Positions 34,634-47,270 of a stretch of DNA of 64,000 nucleotides are shown here, one piece after another. This DNA is from Eupeodes corollae. Its lineage: Eukaryota; Arthropoda; Insecta; Diptera; Syrphidae. The translations under genes were made by a program, and so were the position numbers. Every line of letters begins with the position of its first letter. Within the stretch, counting starts at the first letter, position 1. The DNA is taken from contig NC_079147.1 of NCBI RefSeq assembly GCF_945859685.1, positions 17,153,289 through 17,217,288 on the forward strand, given 5' to 3'. The notes beneath the pieces were generated by a model. The model was not told where the DNA came from and did no database searches. It saw nothing but the letters and a program-made list of their open reading frames with translations.

Positions 34634-35044
34634 CCCCAACCTGGAGGGCCAGATCCTGAGTATAACTCCAAGGATGGAAAGCCGGATAAAACAGCTCCTT
34701 ATAGGCCTGGGCTCCGAATAAGTCGAAGAAGCCCTATAAGGTGTTCACTAAGTAGTTCAACCTTACTGGAACTGTAGACGCCACCGTTGATTCCATCTTG
34801 GAAATTCCTCTGCTGCCGTCTGGATAAGGAGAGGTGCCTTAGTGGAAACACCTCTACACCTCTCTCTTGTTTGGTGCCCCCAACAACTTTCCACTGGGGT
34901 TGGAACCCAATCTCCAGTTGAGGTACTAGGCACCCCATGTTCACCACGCGAAGGTGAGAGTAGGAGTTGTAAGACTGGTGGGTTTTGAGAAAATCCTGTG
35001 GATGCTTGTGTCCTCTTAAATGCACATGTCTACCATTTGAACAT
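34634..35044 (-). mobile_element. RTE 5' leader, remainder of the interrupted copy
   Basis: Continues the RTE copy of 26847-27725. The 5' end is at 35044 (TACCATTTGAACATC on the plus strand). It contains a frame of 108 codons (35025-34699, GTG start) ending RSPGL-TAA, matching 22958-22713 of the intact copy. A frame starting at the conserved ATG is cut after a few codons by TAA in this copy. Confidence 0.85.
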
Positions 35045-38000
35045 CTTACGTTGGCTTAGATTTTCTAAATATTAACTCAAATCTTTTGCTTTCTCTACAC
35101 ATTTTAAAGATAAATAAAGTATTTTATTATCTCTTCTGCAGTTCACTAGAATTTGAATCTTAATTTTCTGTCAATACTTAATATTGATACAAATAAAGCG
35201 CATAATAAAGTTTAATATTTGTCATTTATGCGTGAACCTTCATACAAGACTCTTTAATACAAACTTTTAACTTTTAAATTAAATTAAACGTCTAGCTTCG
35301 GTCAAAAATCCAATTCTTAAGCTCACTCTCTCCCTTAATTTTCAAAAAGTAAATATTAATTCACTTACCCAGTTTCTCAAAAAAAAATCCATTTCAATAT
35401 TGTAAACGACTCTAAGTAACTCAGTTATTTCTACTTAAACGATGTGCGGACTGTGGGTTAATTTAACAAACTTTTTCCCTTAAACTCAACCAAAAAAAAA
35501 GAAAGATCTAGTTTCTCTGGCCTTTAGCTCTTTGGCTTATGTTTGTGTCAGGACTTCGATAACATAAATATCATTTGGGGCCATCTAGGTTCATTGAAAA
35601 TCCATTCAGAATTTTTTTCCATTCAAAATGTTAATAAAAAGAAAACTCAAAAACAACCTTTTTGTTCAAGCCTTTAGCGTGCTGTTACTGTTTTCTTCTT
35701 TATATTCATGTTTCTGTTGAGAAGATAGTTTTATCATTCAGGACATATTTTTTGTACTTTTTTGTAATAATTTTTCCTTTTTGTGTGTTAAAAAAAAGAA
35801 CCTAAAGGTAAAAGTTTTATGTATTCTACACTTGCATGCTTGGATAATGGTAACGTACTAAATCACTTCATGTCAGCAAAACTATTTGTCATTCCACTCA
35901 CCTAGAAAAAGAAAAAACACCGAAGCTGAACGAAAACCCTGGAGGCTTGGGAGAGGGCTTGTTTTAATGGAGTAGGTGTTAAGGTAAAGAATATGTTTTT
36001 TGTGATAGCCTGTACCTACCTACCTACCTACTTACCCAAGGGTGGGATTACAAAATTCAGCATAAAAGAAATTGTCTTTGGTTTTTGTATTTTTTCTTCT
36101 TCATTTTAGTTCTAAATATTAGAAGATTTTTAGGGAGGGGGAGAGTAGGAGGAAAAAAAGAAAGAAAAACTGAATTTATTGATATCCTTTGTGGAATTCA
36201 AACATTCAACAACCCTTTCACTTTCATTTGGTCCTTCTTCGTTGCAAAAATGTATCATTCTATTGGCATTTTGTTCGTTTTTTTTTTTTCAAATTTCACC
36301 CTCCCTTTAACACCCTCCTGATTCCTACATTTAAAAAATCTATTTTTAACAACTTTACGACACACTTTTATTGATTGGACGCCATTCCTATCCTGATTCG
36401 AATCACTTTTCATTCAAGAACCGAACTACGGACCAATTGGAATTTGATGGATTGACCCCACCAGGACCTTCATGATAGAAGCATGGTATATTTCTTTTTT
36501 GCGCCATGTCAGATAGTTTTCAAATATCTTTCTTTTTATAACCATCATACAGTCCCTGATAATTCGACACGACGACGACGACGGTGACGGTATTGTCTGT
36601 GAATTGAATGGGAATTTTATATAACGTGTCCTGTGCGTGCTGTGCTTTGAAGAGCTATAGTTCTGTGAGTTTGGGCTTGGACCTGCGAACCAAGGGTGTA
36701 TAACCTACCCCTATACTACAACATGTAGATAAATGGTTTCCCAGATGTTGATAGATTGATGTAATATTGTAGGAGACCCAAGGGTGCACGTAAAAGTACA
36801 TCAACTCTCATTCATTGACAGCAGATGACCTGTCAATGGTGATGTTGATGTTTTTTACAAGTCACTGGCAAAAAGGAGTATGTCAATTGAACTTTTCACA
36901 ATTTCTCATTTATTTTTATGTGCTGAGAATTTAAAGATAACTTCCAATCCAGCTCTACCAGGAGATACAAAAAAAAAAACACCAACAATATTTGTTCCCC
37001 TCATAACAATGGGAATATTTTCTTACATATGGATGAAAAATTTTATATATTTTTGATCTCAACTCAAAATCCATAAGTCGTTAAAATTCAAACGAAATAC
37101 ATTTGTTTCCTTGGAGAATAATAAGCATCATCAGTTCACGTTGAATTCTCAAAAAAGTCCTCGAATTTAAAAGAAATTCAGTAAAACATAAATTATACTT
37201 TGAATTACAAAAAAAGCAACACAAAAATAGTTCACATACGCCCGGGTGCACTTAATAAATTTAATCACACTCCAGAATATATACAACAGCTTTAGCTTTA
37301 AGGAGTAATGATAAAACTTTAAATGAAATCTTGTGTGGTGTGGTTTATTTATTCGACCCTTGTTTTCGTCTATCCTATATCCTGATGGAGACCAAAAGAA
37401 GGAATGTGCTAAATTGTTATGCCGTTCAAGTTTTCAAGTTAAGGGAGGCAAAAACAAAATGTTAGCAAAATATTCTTAAAGCAATTGAAAGAGGTGAATA
37501 TTGCTTGCTATAGATATGCGGTGGCTAATTCGAATTCAAAGAAATTGAAAGTGCTAAAGGAGGCTTTGGTTGGTTAAAGCTTTCGCACTTTAACTTAGTC
37601 GAATGAGTGCACGCGTGATATTGACAATTCAAATCACATTTTTCTGAAATTCTTTCTATTAATTTTGGGAAGAATGTTTTTCTTTTTTTCCTTTTATTAG
37701 CTGCTGAAATCTTTTGGTTTTTGCTTTTTTTGGAGATGAGAGTTATGGGAGGGTGCCGTAGTTTAATAAGAAGCTAACATTTGAATATTAAGTAACACAT
37801 TTGCAAGTACGAGTATGTAGTTAGATTTGGAATTTCATGCAAGTCTCAATGAAGGTTGATTAAAAAAGAAAAGATTTCATGGGTATGACTCAAATTATGG
37901 TAACTTTAAATTGGTGATTTTTCATACAAAGAATCTTAAAAGACCTTTTTGGGAGCTCTGTTAACAATCCCTTGTAGGCGTTTTGCCTCAAGACTTTTTT

Positions 38001-38607
38001 TTGTAACTTGTAATATTTTAGTTATTGATATTTTTAAAAAAGTCTTATCAGGTGTGATATCATGTTTTTAGCACTTATTTATTTATTCGTACAATTGCAT
38101 TTTAAGATACATTATCTTATAAGCTAGTTGAAATTTAAATATGCCATAGAGGCTTTCAAATTACGTATTCAAATCAATTAGAAAGCATATTACCTAAATT
38201 TAGTTCATACATTTTTCATTAACATTCCATTCCTTTTTCTCAATCATTATCATCATGATTCGTTTAATTTTTCTTTCTACCTTTAGCAAGATATAAAAAT
38301 GAGAAAATTTAATTAATTAATGTTGTACCCCTAAATCTTTCTTGAAGGTAATAATGCCACTAATTCTTCTTAAAATTCGAAAAATTAGGTTTCATAAGCG
38401 AGTTGCAAAAATAAAGAATTGCCGCTCAGAAGTAAGACCAGTTTTTCGAGGTATTAGAATATGTGGTGACTTAGTTAGTGAAGACATATGCTGTCTGTTA
38501 TAAATAAAGCAAGTTTGATGAGATTCCATTAACCTAAACAGCAAGATTAAAGTCCTTTACATATATATACCTATTGCTTTTTAAAATGAAGATATTCAGC
38601 CCTATCA
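35045..38607. other. AT-rich sequence without a recognised gene
   Basis: The longest gene-free stretch (3.5 kb) with no recognisable transposon. A CTAC/TACC simple repeat lies at 36013-36038 and a GAC triplet run near 36565-36582. Frames at 36085-36321 and 36189-36374 are phenylalanine-rich by-products of T runs. Likely host non-coding DNA. Confidence 0.5.
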
Positions 38608-39464
38608 GACTAGGTAGACGAAGTCCTTGACTACCTCAAAGTTACGTCTGTCGATGGTGACGTTTTGGCCAATACGTCGGCGTTGTGTACCCTTTCTTGA
38701 CGTCAGCATGCACTTTGTTTTGCCCTCATTAATCGTTAAACCCATTTTGCCGCCTCTGCCTTAATATTCACAAAATCCCCATTGACATCACGTTGAGTTC
38801 TTCCAATTATGTCAATGTCATCAGCATATGCCAGTAATTGGACAGACTTTTGAAAGATAGTGCCTCTAGTGTTGACGTGTGAGCTCTGCACTATTCTTTC
38901 AAGCACGATGTTAAAAGAATCACATGACAGCGTATCTCCTTGTCTAAGACCTTTTTTGACATCGAAAGGTTCTGTTAAGTTGTTTCCAACCTTTATGGAG
39001 CATCGTGAGTTCTCCATGGTCATCCAGCAAAAACGGATGAGTTTGGCAGGGATGCCAAAACTTGGCTCTTGTAACTCGTCCCTGTAGATGCTGAAATCGA
39101 TGGAAAGATGGTGGGTGTCGATTTGGAGTTCTTGGGATTTTTCCAGGATCTGCCCTAACGTGAATATTTGATCGAGCTGCTTTGTAAGACTTCAGCTTAA
39201 TACATATGGCATTCCTTACTTCGTCTAAGTCGGGAGGACCGAATTGTTGGTTTTCGTCGTCTATGTTGAATGGATCACCCTACCTGACAGCGGAATTCAG
39301 TTTGTCGTCGCCGTTATACAGTCTGCAGAAATGGTCCTTCCATATCCTCAGCATTGACTGCAGTTCCACAATGATGTTTTCACTTTCGTCTTTGCAGCCT
39401 TCGGTTCTAGGTTTATGTACCTGTGAATTTTGTTTCACCTGTTCATAAAACTTTCGAACTTCAT
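38608..39464 (-). pseudogene. RTE fragment, RT part, left of a hAT insertion
   Basis: Minus-strand RTE sequence whose 5' half continues at 43028-43850. The frame 38736-39023 reads MTMENSRCSIKVG, FDVKKGLRQGDTLS, FNIVLERIVQSS and AYADDIDIIGRTQRD, with an intact YADD box. The remainder is shifted. The C-terminal third and 3' tail are missing; the copy stops at about 38608 within EVVKDFVYLG. A block upstream of motif A is also lost near 39170. Confidence 0.85.
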
Positions 39465-42400
39465 CAGTATCGTAGCGTGGGTTTTTGCCGCCCGGGGCAG
39501 ATCAAATTTTGCCGCCGCAAATTTTCTTTGTCAAAGTTGGTGAACACTACCATTTCTTCCATAATGAACTATACTTACAGAGTATCTATTTATTTGTGGG
39601 TGATGTATATCGATTATAACCATATTGAAAGTAACCACATTTTAAGGAACCTAACATTCAAATTCGGTCACTATAAAATAAAGCTCAAAAAATAAATTAT
39701 TTATATATTTAAGTTTTTAAATAACTTCATTTTGGTTATTACTACTACATATAAAGCAAAAATTTAATTTTTTTATTCATTTCAATAAGGAAAGTTTCGT
39801 ATATTTTTATTTTAATGAACATTTGTTTCGATTTTTAAATTAAGCAAATTTGATTTTTTTAATTACATTGTACGTTACCCATATTTAATAATTTATAAAA
39901 CGTAGAAAATGTTTAACTTATTTGTTTTTTTTTTTTGTTTTTACACACATATTCTTTTATTATTCTTTCGGTGTCAATCGCATCAGTTTTTTGCATTTCT
40001 ATGGCTAGAATTCCTAGGTTTCTTAACCTTAGAGTATTCATTGTTGACCTGAGGTAGTTTTGTATTAGTTTTAGTTTTGAAAAACTCCTCTCACATCCGG
40101 CATTTCTTATTGCTATTGTTAAAAAAATACGCAACATAATGGTAATGTTTGTTAAACTTGTTGCTTACTTCGACTGCACTATGAAATTTAATATTTCAAG
40201 CGGTTTTGTTCTTTCAACATCGTTAAGTCCTTCCAAGGAAGATGTAAAGGCTCTTAATCGACCACGTTTTATTTTGAAATCATCGGGAGATACATTATGC
40301 TCATTGAATGCAAGTTCCGAATCGTAATCAAAATTTTCAGCCTGTAGCTTGGAAGCTGAAAGAAAGTCGAATTTTTTGGCCAAAATTTGCAATTGGTTAA
40401 ATCTCTCCTTGATTTCGACGATGATTTTATCTAAGGAAGAAAACAATTTTCTTCTCAACTCTTTGTCATGAGACAGACCAACATCTGTGCTTCCATCACC
40501 AAAGACGTACTTCCTTTTTTTAATTCTGGGAGGATTCACGGAAATGCCTCACACAAATTCCTTGCGTAAACAAGAGCATCATGCACACTGATAAAGGTCA
40601 AGACCTTCGGTATATGTAAGTAAATTTGAGAATCATGTATTTCATGAAGAACAGGTTTCCAAAAGCCCAAAAAGCAGAAAAAAGAAAAGGATTGCATTGC
40701 TATAAGCAAAGTTAATGCATCTGTTCTCGTACTCAAGCTTTCGACTGTCTCAGTAAGCTTTTCTATAGAATTTAAAATATCCTCATAGTAAGAGTATGTG
40801 GTCTTCACAGAATCCTTCTTGAATCCTTTTCAACGATTTACCAGTAGTCGCAATCAGGACGTCCCAACGATGAGTTGACATTGCAAAAAACACATAGCAT
40901 CGTTCCAATGTTCCGAAAAAAGTAACTGAGTCGGACTCAGTTGCAGCAGCGTGCAGGCAAACAAGATTTAAAGAGTGATTTGAGCATGGAACGAACTAGG
41001 CTTTCGGGTTTATGTCTTGAATTCTTTTTTGGACTCCTGTGTTTTTTTCTGGCCATAACAGCGGCATTGAGGCCATCGGTTTTGCCATCAGCTGCTTTAT
41101 CTTTTGCTTCAATGAAATCAACAAAGGATTCCACCACTTTTATATGATGATCTTCAATTTTTATATACCGGAACACATGACTGGTCTGGTCTTTGTGGAG
41201 TGCTATCAAAAAATATTGAATAGTATTTCGCTTTTTTCACCTCAGAAATAATTTGATGTCGCACTTCTTCTCCTAAAATGTTTATAAATTCATTTTGAAT
41301 TTGTGGCGACATATAACTTGTTGATGTTTTTCGTTAATTTTTATTCTTACAAGATGCTCACAAAGGACTGAGTAATGCTTTGAGACGAGATGTACTAGCC
41401 CTAAGAAGTTGTCTCTGTTAGAGCTAAAGTTTGTTTTGCTAGGAATTTAATGATGTCAACCATTCTAGAAAGAATTTCTTGCCATATTTCGGATTTATTA
41501 GCCAAGAGTTTTGTTCTCAGTTTATTCAATGGTTTGATCTTTCTGAAGTCTTACTTCCAATTCTTTTCATTTGCAAACATTTATGATATGTTTTGGACCT
41601 GACTCATGGTTCTGTATTTTGGGATCAAGTTTTTTTCCAGTTATTGAATCCATTGGTTGAACAGAACATTGATTGTCCCTCTCTGGTCTTATCTTCAAAA
41701 AAGCAGCAACAATAACAAAATAATGACATTTTAGAAGGAGAATAAGCTAACCAGCACATTAATACTTTTTCGCCATTTGTTAGTGTGCGGTAAAACCAAT
41801 TTTTCGTTAACCGCCTAAGTGTACCTGAAACTGTAGATACAGCAGCAAAGTTACTTTGAAGATGCTGCACAACTTCTGATCCTAGTTCTTGGTGCAATAC
41901 GGTCTGGCCATCTTCCAATGTCATCTAAATCCTTGTAGTGGGTTAAATTCTCTTTCAATGCCTTAGAAGCATAGCTGTGATCTGATTCGGAGTTAGATTC
42001 TGTGCTATGCAAAGTGATGTTTGCAAGGGTAGATTCGTGTTTAGTGCCAAAACAGATTTCTGAAAATTGCTCAGGATGAGTAATTTTTAGAGAATCAGGG
42101 TTTGGTGTTTCCAGGTTAGCAGAAGAAGAAATGTTTGGGGTTTGAGACTGGATATGTCAGAATTAGATGTATTTATTTGTTCAGGAGACGAAATATTTAT
42201 AACTTCAGTAGAAAGGCTTGAAGTGGACGGTTGTGTAATACTAATCGCGGGTAATAAGGTATTGATTTTGGAGCTCAGTTCTGGGTCTGCTATTGGAGTT
42301 TCTGGTCCGCAACAGCATGAATATTAGTAGCTGGCATAGAGGCTGCAGTTTTGAAAATTGGAGGCTGAATGTATTTAAAGATGAACCCCCTATTTTTTTT

Positions 42401-43020
42401 GTAAATTTTCTTCCCTGGCTTTTTTTTACTTCGGTAAGAAGCTCCACTTTCTCTGATTCTTTTCATTTCCAAAAACTGGAAGGAAATAATTTCAATTGGT
42501 TTCAGATTTTTTTGTTTTAAGGACGATGATTTCTGTTTAAGTTGTGCATAGCCATACGATAATATTATTTGCATGCACATGTAAATTAAACCGTGGTAAG
42601 AAAAAGCAAGCAATAACTTACAACGAAAAATGTAATGCCATTAAAATTAATGTAAAAATATGTTTTAAAAATATTTGAACCGCTAATCGTGAAGCAATTG
42701 TTATTTAAGATTTTGTTGTTTATCCGAATGTGTGATGGGTCGATCGTAATTCGCTAAAGATTTACCATCGTAGATTTTCAGTCTAATGCTAATGTTAAAT
42801 TTGTGTTTAAATAACGTTTGTGGTGGTATAAGTACAGGTCGATTGGAGGCCACCCCATACGAAATTCTGTTTACCGAAAATTATTTCAGGGTTCTTTTGC
42901 TATGGTTATTTTTTTTTTGCAGCCCCTTAAACAAGTGCAGGGTTTTTGTTTTGGTAACCTTTTTTTCTTTTGCCGCCGCCCCTTTTTTGCCGCCACTCAA
43001 ACAAGTACCGCCCGGGGCAT
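39465..43020 (-). pseudogene. Decayed hAT transposon, ZMYM1-like transposase
   Basis: Minus-strand hAT element in pieces. N-terminal basic stretch at 42290-42613. The TTF-type zinc-finger region is at 41924-41625: NWFYRTLTNGEKVLMCWLAYSPSK, FCYCCCFF, STNGFNNWKK. The catalytic region is at 41209-40800: QTSHVFRYIK, then in a shifted frame NAAVMAGKNTGVQKRIQ, PCSNHSLNLVCLHAA and AMSTHRWDVL, the signature of this branch. The middle domain is at 40808-40165. The C-terminal dimerisation motif GCERSFSKLKLIQNYLRSTM is at about 40137-39990. The left terminus begins CAGTATCGTAGCGTGGG at 39465 and contains GCCGCCCGGGGCA; the same GC-rich block recurs near 43005-43020 on the right, where the end seems damaged. 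I could not find a clean 8-bp target duplication. Several stops and shifts: inactive. Confidence 0.8.
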
Positions 43021-43027
43021 TTGCTTG

Positions 43028-43850
43028 GTCGGAGAGATTTGGCGATCTCTTACGATTGTAGCAGATCGACGATGTACCTTCTCCCCACAACTACCTGTTT
43101 TATCTTGGGGTTGGAAACCCACAGTGCTTCCTTGGCTACAACGAGGTAGTGGTCCGAGTCGATGTTAGCTCCTCGGAAAGTTGGGACAGTAGATTGATCT
43201 GGAGAACTCCAAGTTCCTTATCCAACTTCGATTATTCTACCAAAGATGTCTTCCCTTCCTAGCTTGGCATTAAAATCGCGCAGGACAATTTTAATACCGT
43301 AGCTAGGACAATGATCATATGTTTTGTGTAAGAGCTCAAAGAATATGTCTTTGGTGTCTTCATTTTTCTCCTCTGTTTGGGCATGCGCGCATATAAGGCT
43401 TATGTTGGTGAATTTAGCCTTGATGCGGATTGTCGTGATGCGCTCATTGATGCACCTATAGCTCAACACTTCTTGCTTAAGTCTGGTTACAATGACGAAG
43501 CCGTATCCAAATAATCGCTTTCATGGTAGCAGTCACTAGAGTATCCGAGGCTTGTTGGTGCTTCACAACTATGATATTTTTACATGGCAAGGAAGTAACC
43601 CCTACGGCACAACCCCTAACCAGGACTGCCAGATCCTAAGTATAACTTCAAGGATGGGAAGCCGTATATAAACACTCCTTATAGACCTGGGCACCGAATA
43701 AGTCGAAGAAGTCTTATTAGGTGTTCACCAAGTAGTTCATCCTTACTGGAACTGTAGACGACACCGTTGATTCCATCTCGTGAATTCCTCCGCTGCCATC
43801 TGGATAAGGAGAGGTGCCTTATTGGAAACACCTCCCCCCCTAAATAGGAT
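43028..43850 (-). pseudogene. RTE fragment, endonuclease and leader, right of the hAT insertion
   Basis: Continuation of the copy at 38608-39464, though about 330 bp of the endonuclease-RT linker is missing at the junction. The frame 43218-43469 reads ITTIRIKAKFTNISLICAHAQTEEKNEDTKD and VLRDFNAKLGREDIFG. The leader part holds the 61-codon frame 43864-43679 ending RCPGL-TAA. The 5' end is cut in the C-run near 43850. Confidence 0.8.
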
Positions 43851-44119
43851 GCCATCGATTGCATCCCTGTATTTTTATTGAAAATCTTATTTTTGTATAT
43901 TTAAGTCAAAGGTCATATCTATGAAATCATGTTTTAAAAAAGCAGATGCTGAAAGTTGATCTTAAAAAGTACTTTATTATTTTGCTCACAAAAAATACAT
44001 ACAGTAAGTTCTGTGAACATTCAGAAAAGTGTTTTGCAACATTAGTATTTGCTGGAAAGATTCTGAAAATTCTCAGTTACTTTATATATTTTTTAATTGC
44101 GATACAAAGGAAATAATGT

Positions 44120-44610
44120 TGTAAGAGAAGTCGAAAAAAGTGGGTCCCCTGATTCTGCCGAATATCTGTCTTTGACCTTACAGCTCAAACTGTTGGTTTG
44201 ATTGACTTCAAATTTGGATATTAGGGTTTTTGGCTGATTCGTGTTAGGCTTTTTTTTATCTGAAAATATCAGTAATTCTCATACAATTTTTTGGTGAAAA
44301 CTCGAATCAACAATATTTCTTTATTGGTTGTTTTAAAGTTTTCTCAAGAATTAATTAACCGATCTAAAGATTTTTTGCTCAAACTTCTCGACATTTGATA
44401 TCTTGAAAACGTGTAGTTATGTTTTTACTAAATTGAAGTACTTCAATAAAAATCTAGAAAAATTAAATTTTTTTGGAAAATCAGATGGCGTTAAAATTTT
44501 TCAAAAAATATGTTTTTGCATGTTGATTTTGAAATACATTAAATATTTTTGAACATAGTCTTTGGGTACATGAGAATGTTCGTGCCACACAATCGTGTAT
44601 TAACAAATTT
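44120..44610 (+). repeat. Family A repeat copy
   Basis: Shows GAGAAGTCGAAAAAAGTGGG, TCCCCTGATTC, AAACTGTTGGTTTGATTGAC and the 3' block ending GTTCGTGCCACACAATCGTG, with a shortened middle compared with 28096-28995. The 250 bp before it and the 700 bp after it (to 45316) show nothing recognisable. Confidence 0.6.
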
Positions 44611-45316
44611 TTCAATTTTGAAAAATTAACATCCATAAAATCAAAAACATTTCTTTTGTGTGTCTTAAAGCAAATGGGTCTTTGAGAAATCAGGTTCGTT
44701 AATTCAAATGATTCTAATGTTCATTTTGAATCATTTGCCATGTCAATAGGTTTAAAAGAGGAAAAGTTTGCAAATCTAATCAAGAGAAATAATTTTCATA
44801 AGTTTGAATTTTCCTTAAATTTAAACAAATTAGAAACATTTTTTGGTGTTCGATTAAGATCAATCTGAATAGAAAATAAATTTCAAAACCATTAATTCGA
44901 GGGCTTATTATTAAATGATATTTAGAAATCGTTTTAAAAATGCTTCACAGGTTTTTAATTTTATTTATAAAACTTCAAGAGAGATTTAAAGCTTCCAATT
45001 TGTTTTTATTTTTTCCGTTTTCTAGACAAACACAAAAACTTAAGAACAGACTTTAACTTTTTTGCCAAATTTTTTTGACAAAAAAATGACAACCAAAAAA
45101 AAAAAGAATTGTGACATAAAAACAGCTTATTTACTTAGAAATTTGAAACTATTGAAAAGGAAGATATCCCAATAATTTGTTATTTCCATTTAACACAACA
45201 ATATAAAAAACAACAATAGGCACAAACAAATGTTTTCAATTGACAAAAATAGGATGTACGCAAACATAAACCTACGTACAGTTATGGTCATGTAATTGAC
45301 CCACAAAACATTACAA

Positions 45317-46090
45317 AAAAGAGGCTGTGATGCGAACCACACTGATAACTTCGCATCCTGTCTGCCTATTTGTCTTGCTTTAAAGTTTGTAGGTTTTCAT
45401 GTTGGTTTCAAAAAGTTGTCAGTTGAATGATTCTTTATAGTTTCAAAATCTAGTTTTGTTAAATAGATTTTTAGTAGAAATTCAATATTTACCAATTTAA
45501 GTAGCATTTCTAAGAAAATTGTACTTCTTATATAAAAAATACAAATTGGATGAATGAAACTAATTTGAAAGAAATCGAGAACCGAACATCAATTTTTAAA
45601 AAATGTGCGTAATTTTTTTTTTTTTTAGATTTATTTTTTTTTTTTGAAAAAGACTGTTGGCTTCTTATAAAAACGACTGGATGTCGAAAATAACATTTTC
45701 TGGTAGATTAAATAAGTATGAAGCCAATATTTTTAATTTTTGAAAAGATTTTCGAGGAGAAAATCAATTTTTACCAACTTTTGTATTTTTTTTTGTAATT
45801 CGATTTTTCTCAAAATTTTTCCCGATGTTAAAAACGTTATTCGTCGTTACACAACTTTATTTTAAAGATACAATTATTTTTGGTTCGTAAAATTTTCGAG
45901 GTGACAAATATTTTTTTTAATTTTTTTTTATTAATAAAATACCGTTAATTGTTTTTTTTTTTCAAAAATATGTTTGTTTGGTATAACGTTACAGTATAGA
46001 ATATGAAATTTAAGTCAAGTCTGTAGCGTTATTGGTTGGTGAGATATTTAGGGTCAACCAAGATTTTTACCATTTTTTAAATTGCTATGT
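45317..46090 (+). repeat. Family B repeat, old forward copy
   Basis: Begins AAAAAGAGGCTGTGATGCG and reaches TAGCGTTATTGGTTGGTGAG near 46030, well diverged. The palindromic end and microsatellite are absent. Confidence 0.7.
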
Positions 46091-46983
46091 TAACAAAAAA
46101 CAATTTGTTTTCAATATTTATGCTTCAACTTATTCGAAGAAGAAAGTTCATTTGCTTACTCTTATTTGTCATTAATTGTCATATGTTCATTTTATTGATG
46201 TCAAGGTATTTGATTATTCGGATCATTGGTTTTCATTGCAATATTTATAAAATTGTTCGTATATTAATGTTAAGTGTATTTTAAATGAAAAATGATAAGA
46301 TTTTACTCAATGGTGAGATGCATTTTTGTACGAGGCTAAGGTACAAATGAAAGCAAAAAACTTGGGTTTTTTATTACAAATTATGTGTAGAGACTGAATA
46401 ACACGGTATTTCATATCATCGAATAATAGAATACTTATGGCGGCGGGAGGTTTATTAAGACCTGCCCTAACAAAGGGTAAAGAATGATCAGCGGAGCTCT
46501 AGCCACGACGCTTACGTTGTGTTTTGTTCCACAGTGACCCCGGTATAATCGTTTGGGAATACGTCCTCATCAATAGCAGCAAACTTGAAATTATTGGTTG
46601 GTCTAAGACTTACCCCTGCCCTAGTGCACTTAGAAGAAGTGGAGTGCGGAATAGAATAGGTCTAGATTCCCTTCATGCTCCTCATAGCCAAAAGATCGTT
46701 TATTTTCCTCACAGGAAAAGATGGAAAAAGGTTACCACAGAACCGTCGGTTGGAGTAGTAGCTAATTGATCCTATTGTTAAACAGGTGTCTTTAGCCTGC
46801 CATTAACGCTGAAGAAATGGATGGCAGAATAAACGAGGCCTAGGAAGAAGGTATTTCGGGAGCCAAAATTTACAAGACGGTCCTGTCCTCAAGATATTAC
46901 CCAAATATACACAAGATTTATACTCAAACTTGGTAAATGCAGAAGATGAATATTGTGTCTACTGCATCAGCTATAAAAAAAAT
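46091..46983. other. Sequence without a recognised gene
   Basis: Short frames at 46087-46284 and 46524-46769 show no motif I know. The stretch 46440-46980 is less AT-rich than its surroundings and may be an unrecognised element. Confidence 0.45.
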
Positions 46984-47105
46984 AAGGTGGCGCAACAGTC
47001 CATAGAGAACCAGGGCCTAGTGACTTACAACTCTCAACCATTCCTGTTTGGGAGTAATGTTGTCAGAGATGGAAGGGACCTACAGTTTATATGCCGAATC
47101 CGAAG
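46984..47105 (-). mobile_element. 3' end of a tRNA-type SINE
   Basis: On the minus strand reads AACTGTAGGTCCCTTCCATC ... AATGGTTGAGAGTTGTAAGT ... GGACTGTTGCGCCACCTTA followed by an A/T tail. I associate this body with an insect SINE family whose head is like 53198-53385. The last 19 bases differ from the 3' end of the intact RTE (GGACTGTAGCGCCACCTTTA) by one substitution and one T. Confidence 0.65.
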
Positions 47106-47270
47106 GTGAAAATGTTGGTTAACTCTAAAAATTTTACGAACCAAAGACGCTAGAGACTTGAATTAAATTGTATATAATATATTGTAACGTGATGTCAAAG
47201 AACTTTATTTTTTGAAAAAATCCATTCAACGGTTTTTTTATAAATCAAAAAAACTTTTTTGCTAAAAAAG
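47106..47270 (-). repeat. Family B repeat, internal fragment
   Basis: Shares GGTGAAAATNTTGGTTAAC, TTACGAACCAAAGACGCTAG and TATTGTAACGTGAT with the copies at 6797 and 11167. It directly abuts the SINE end. Confidence 0.7.
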
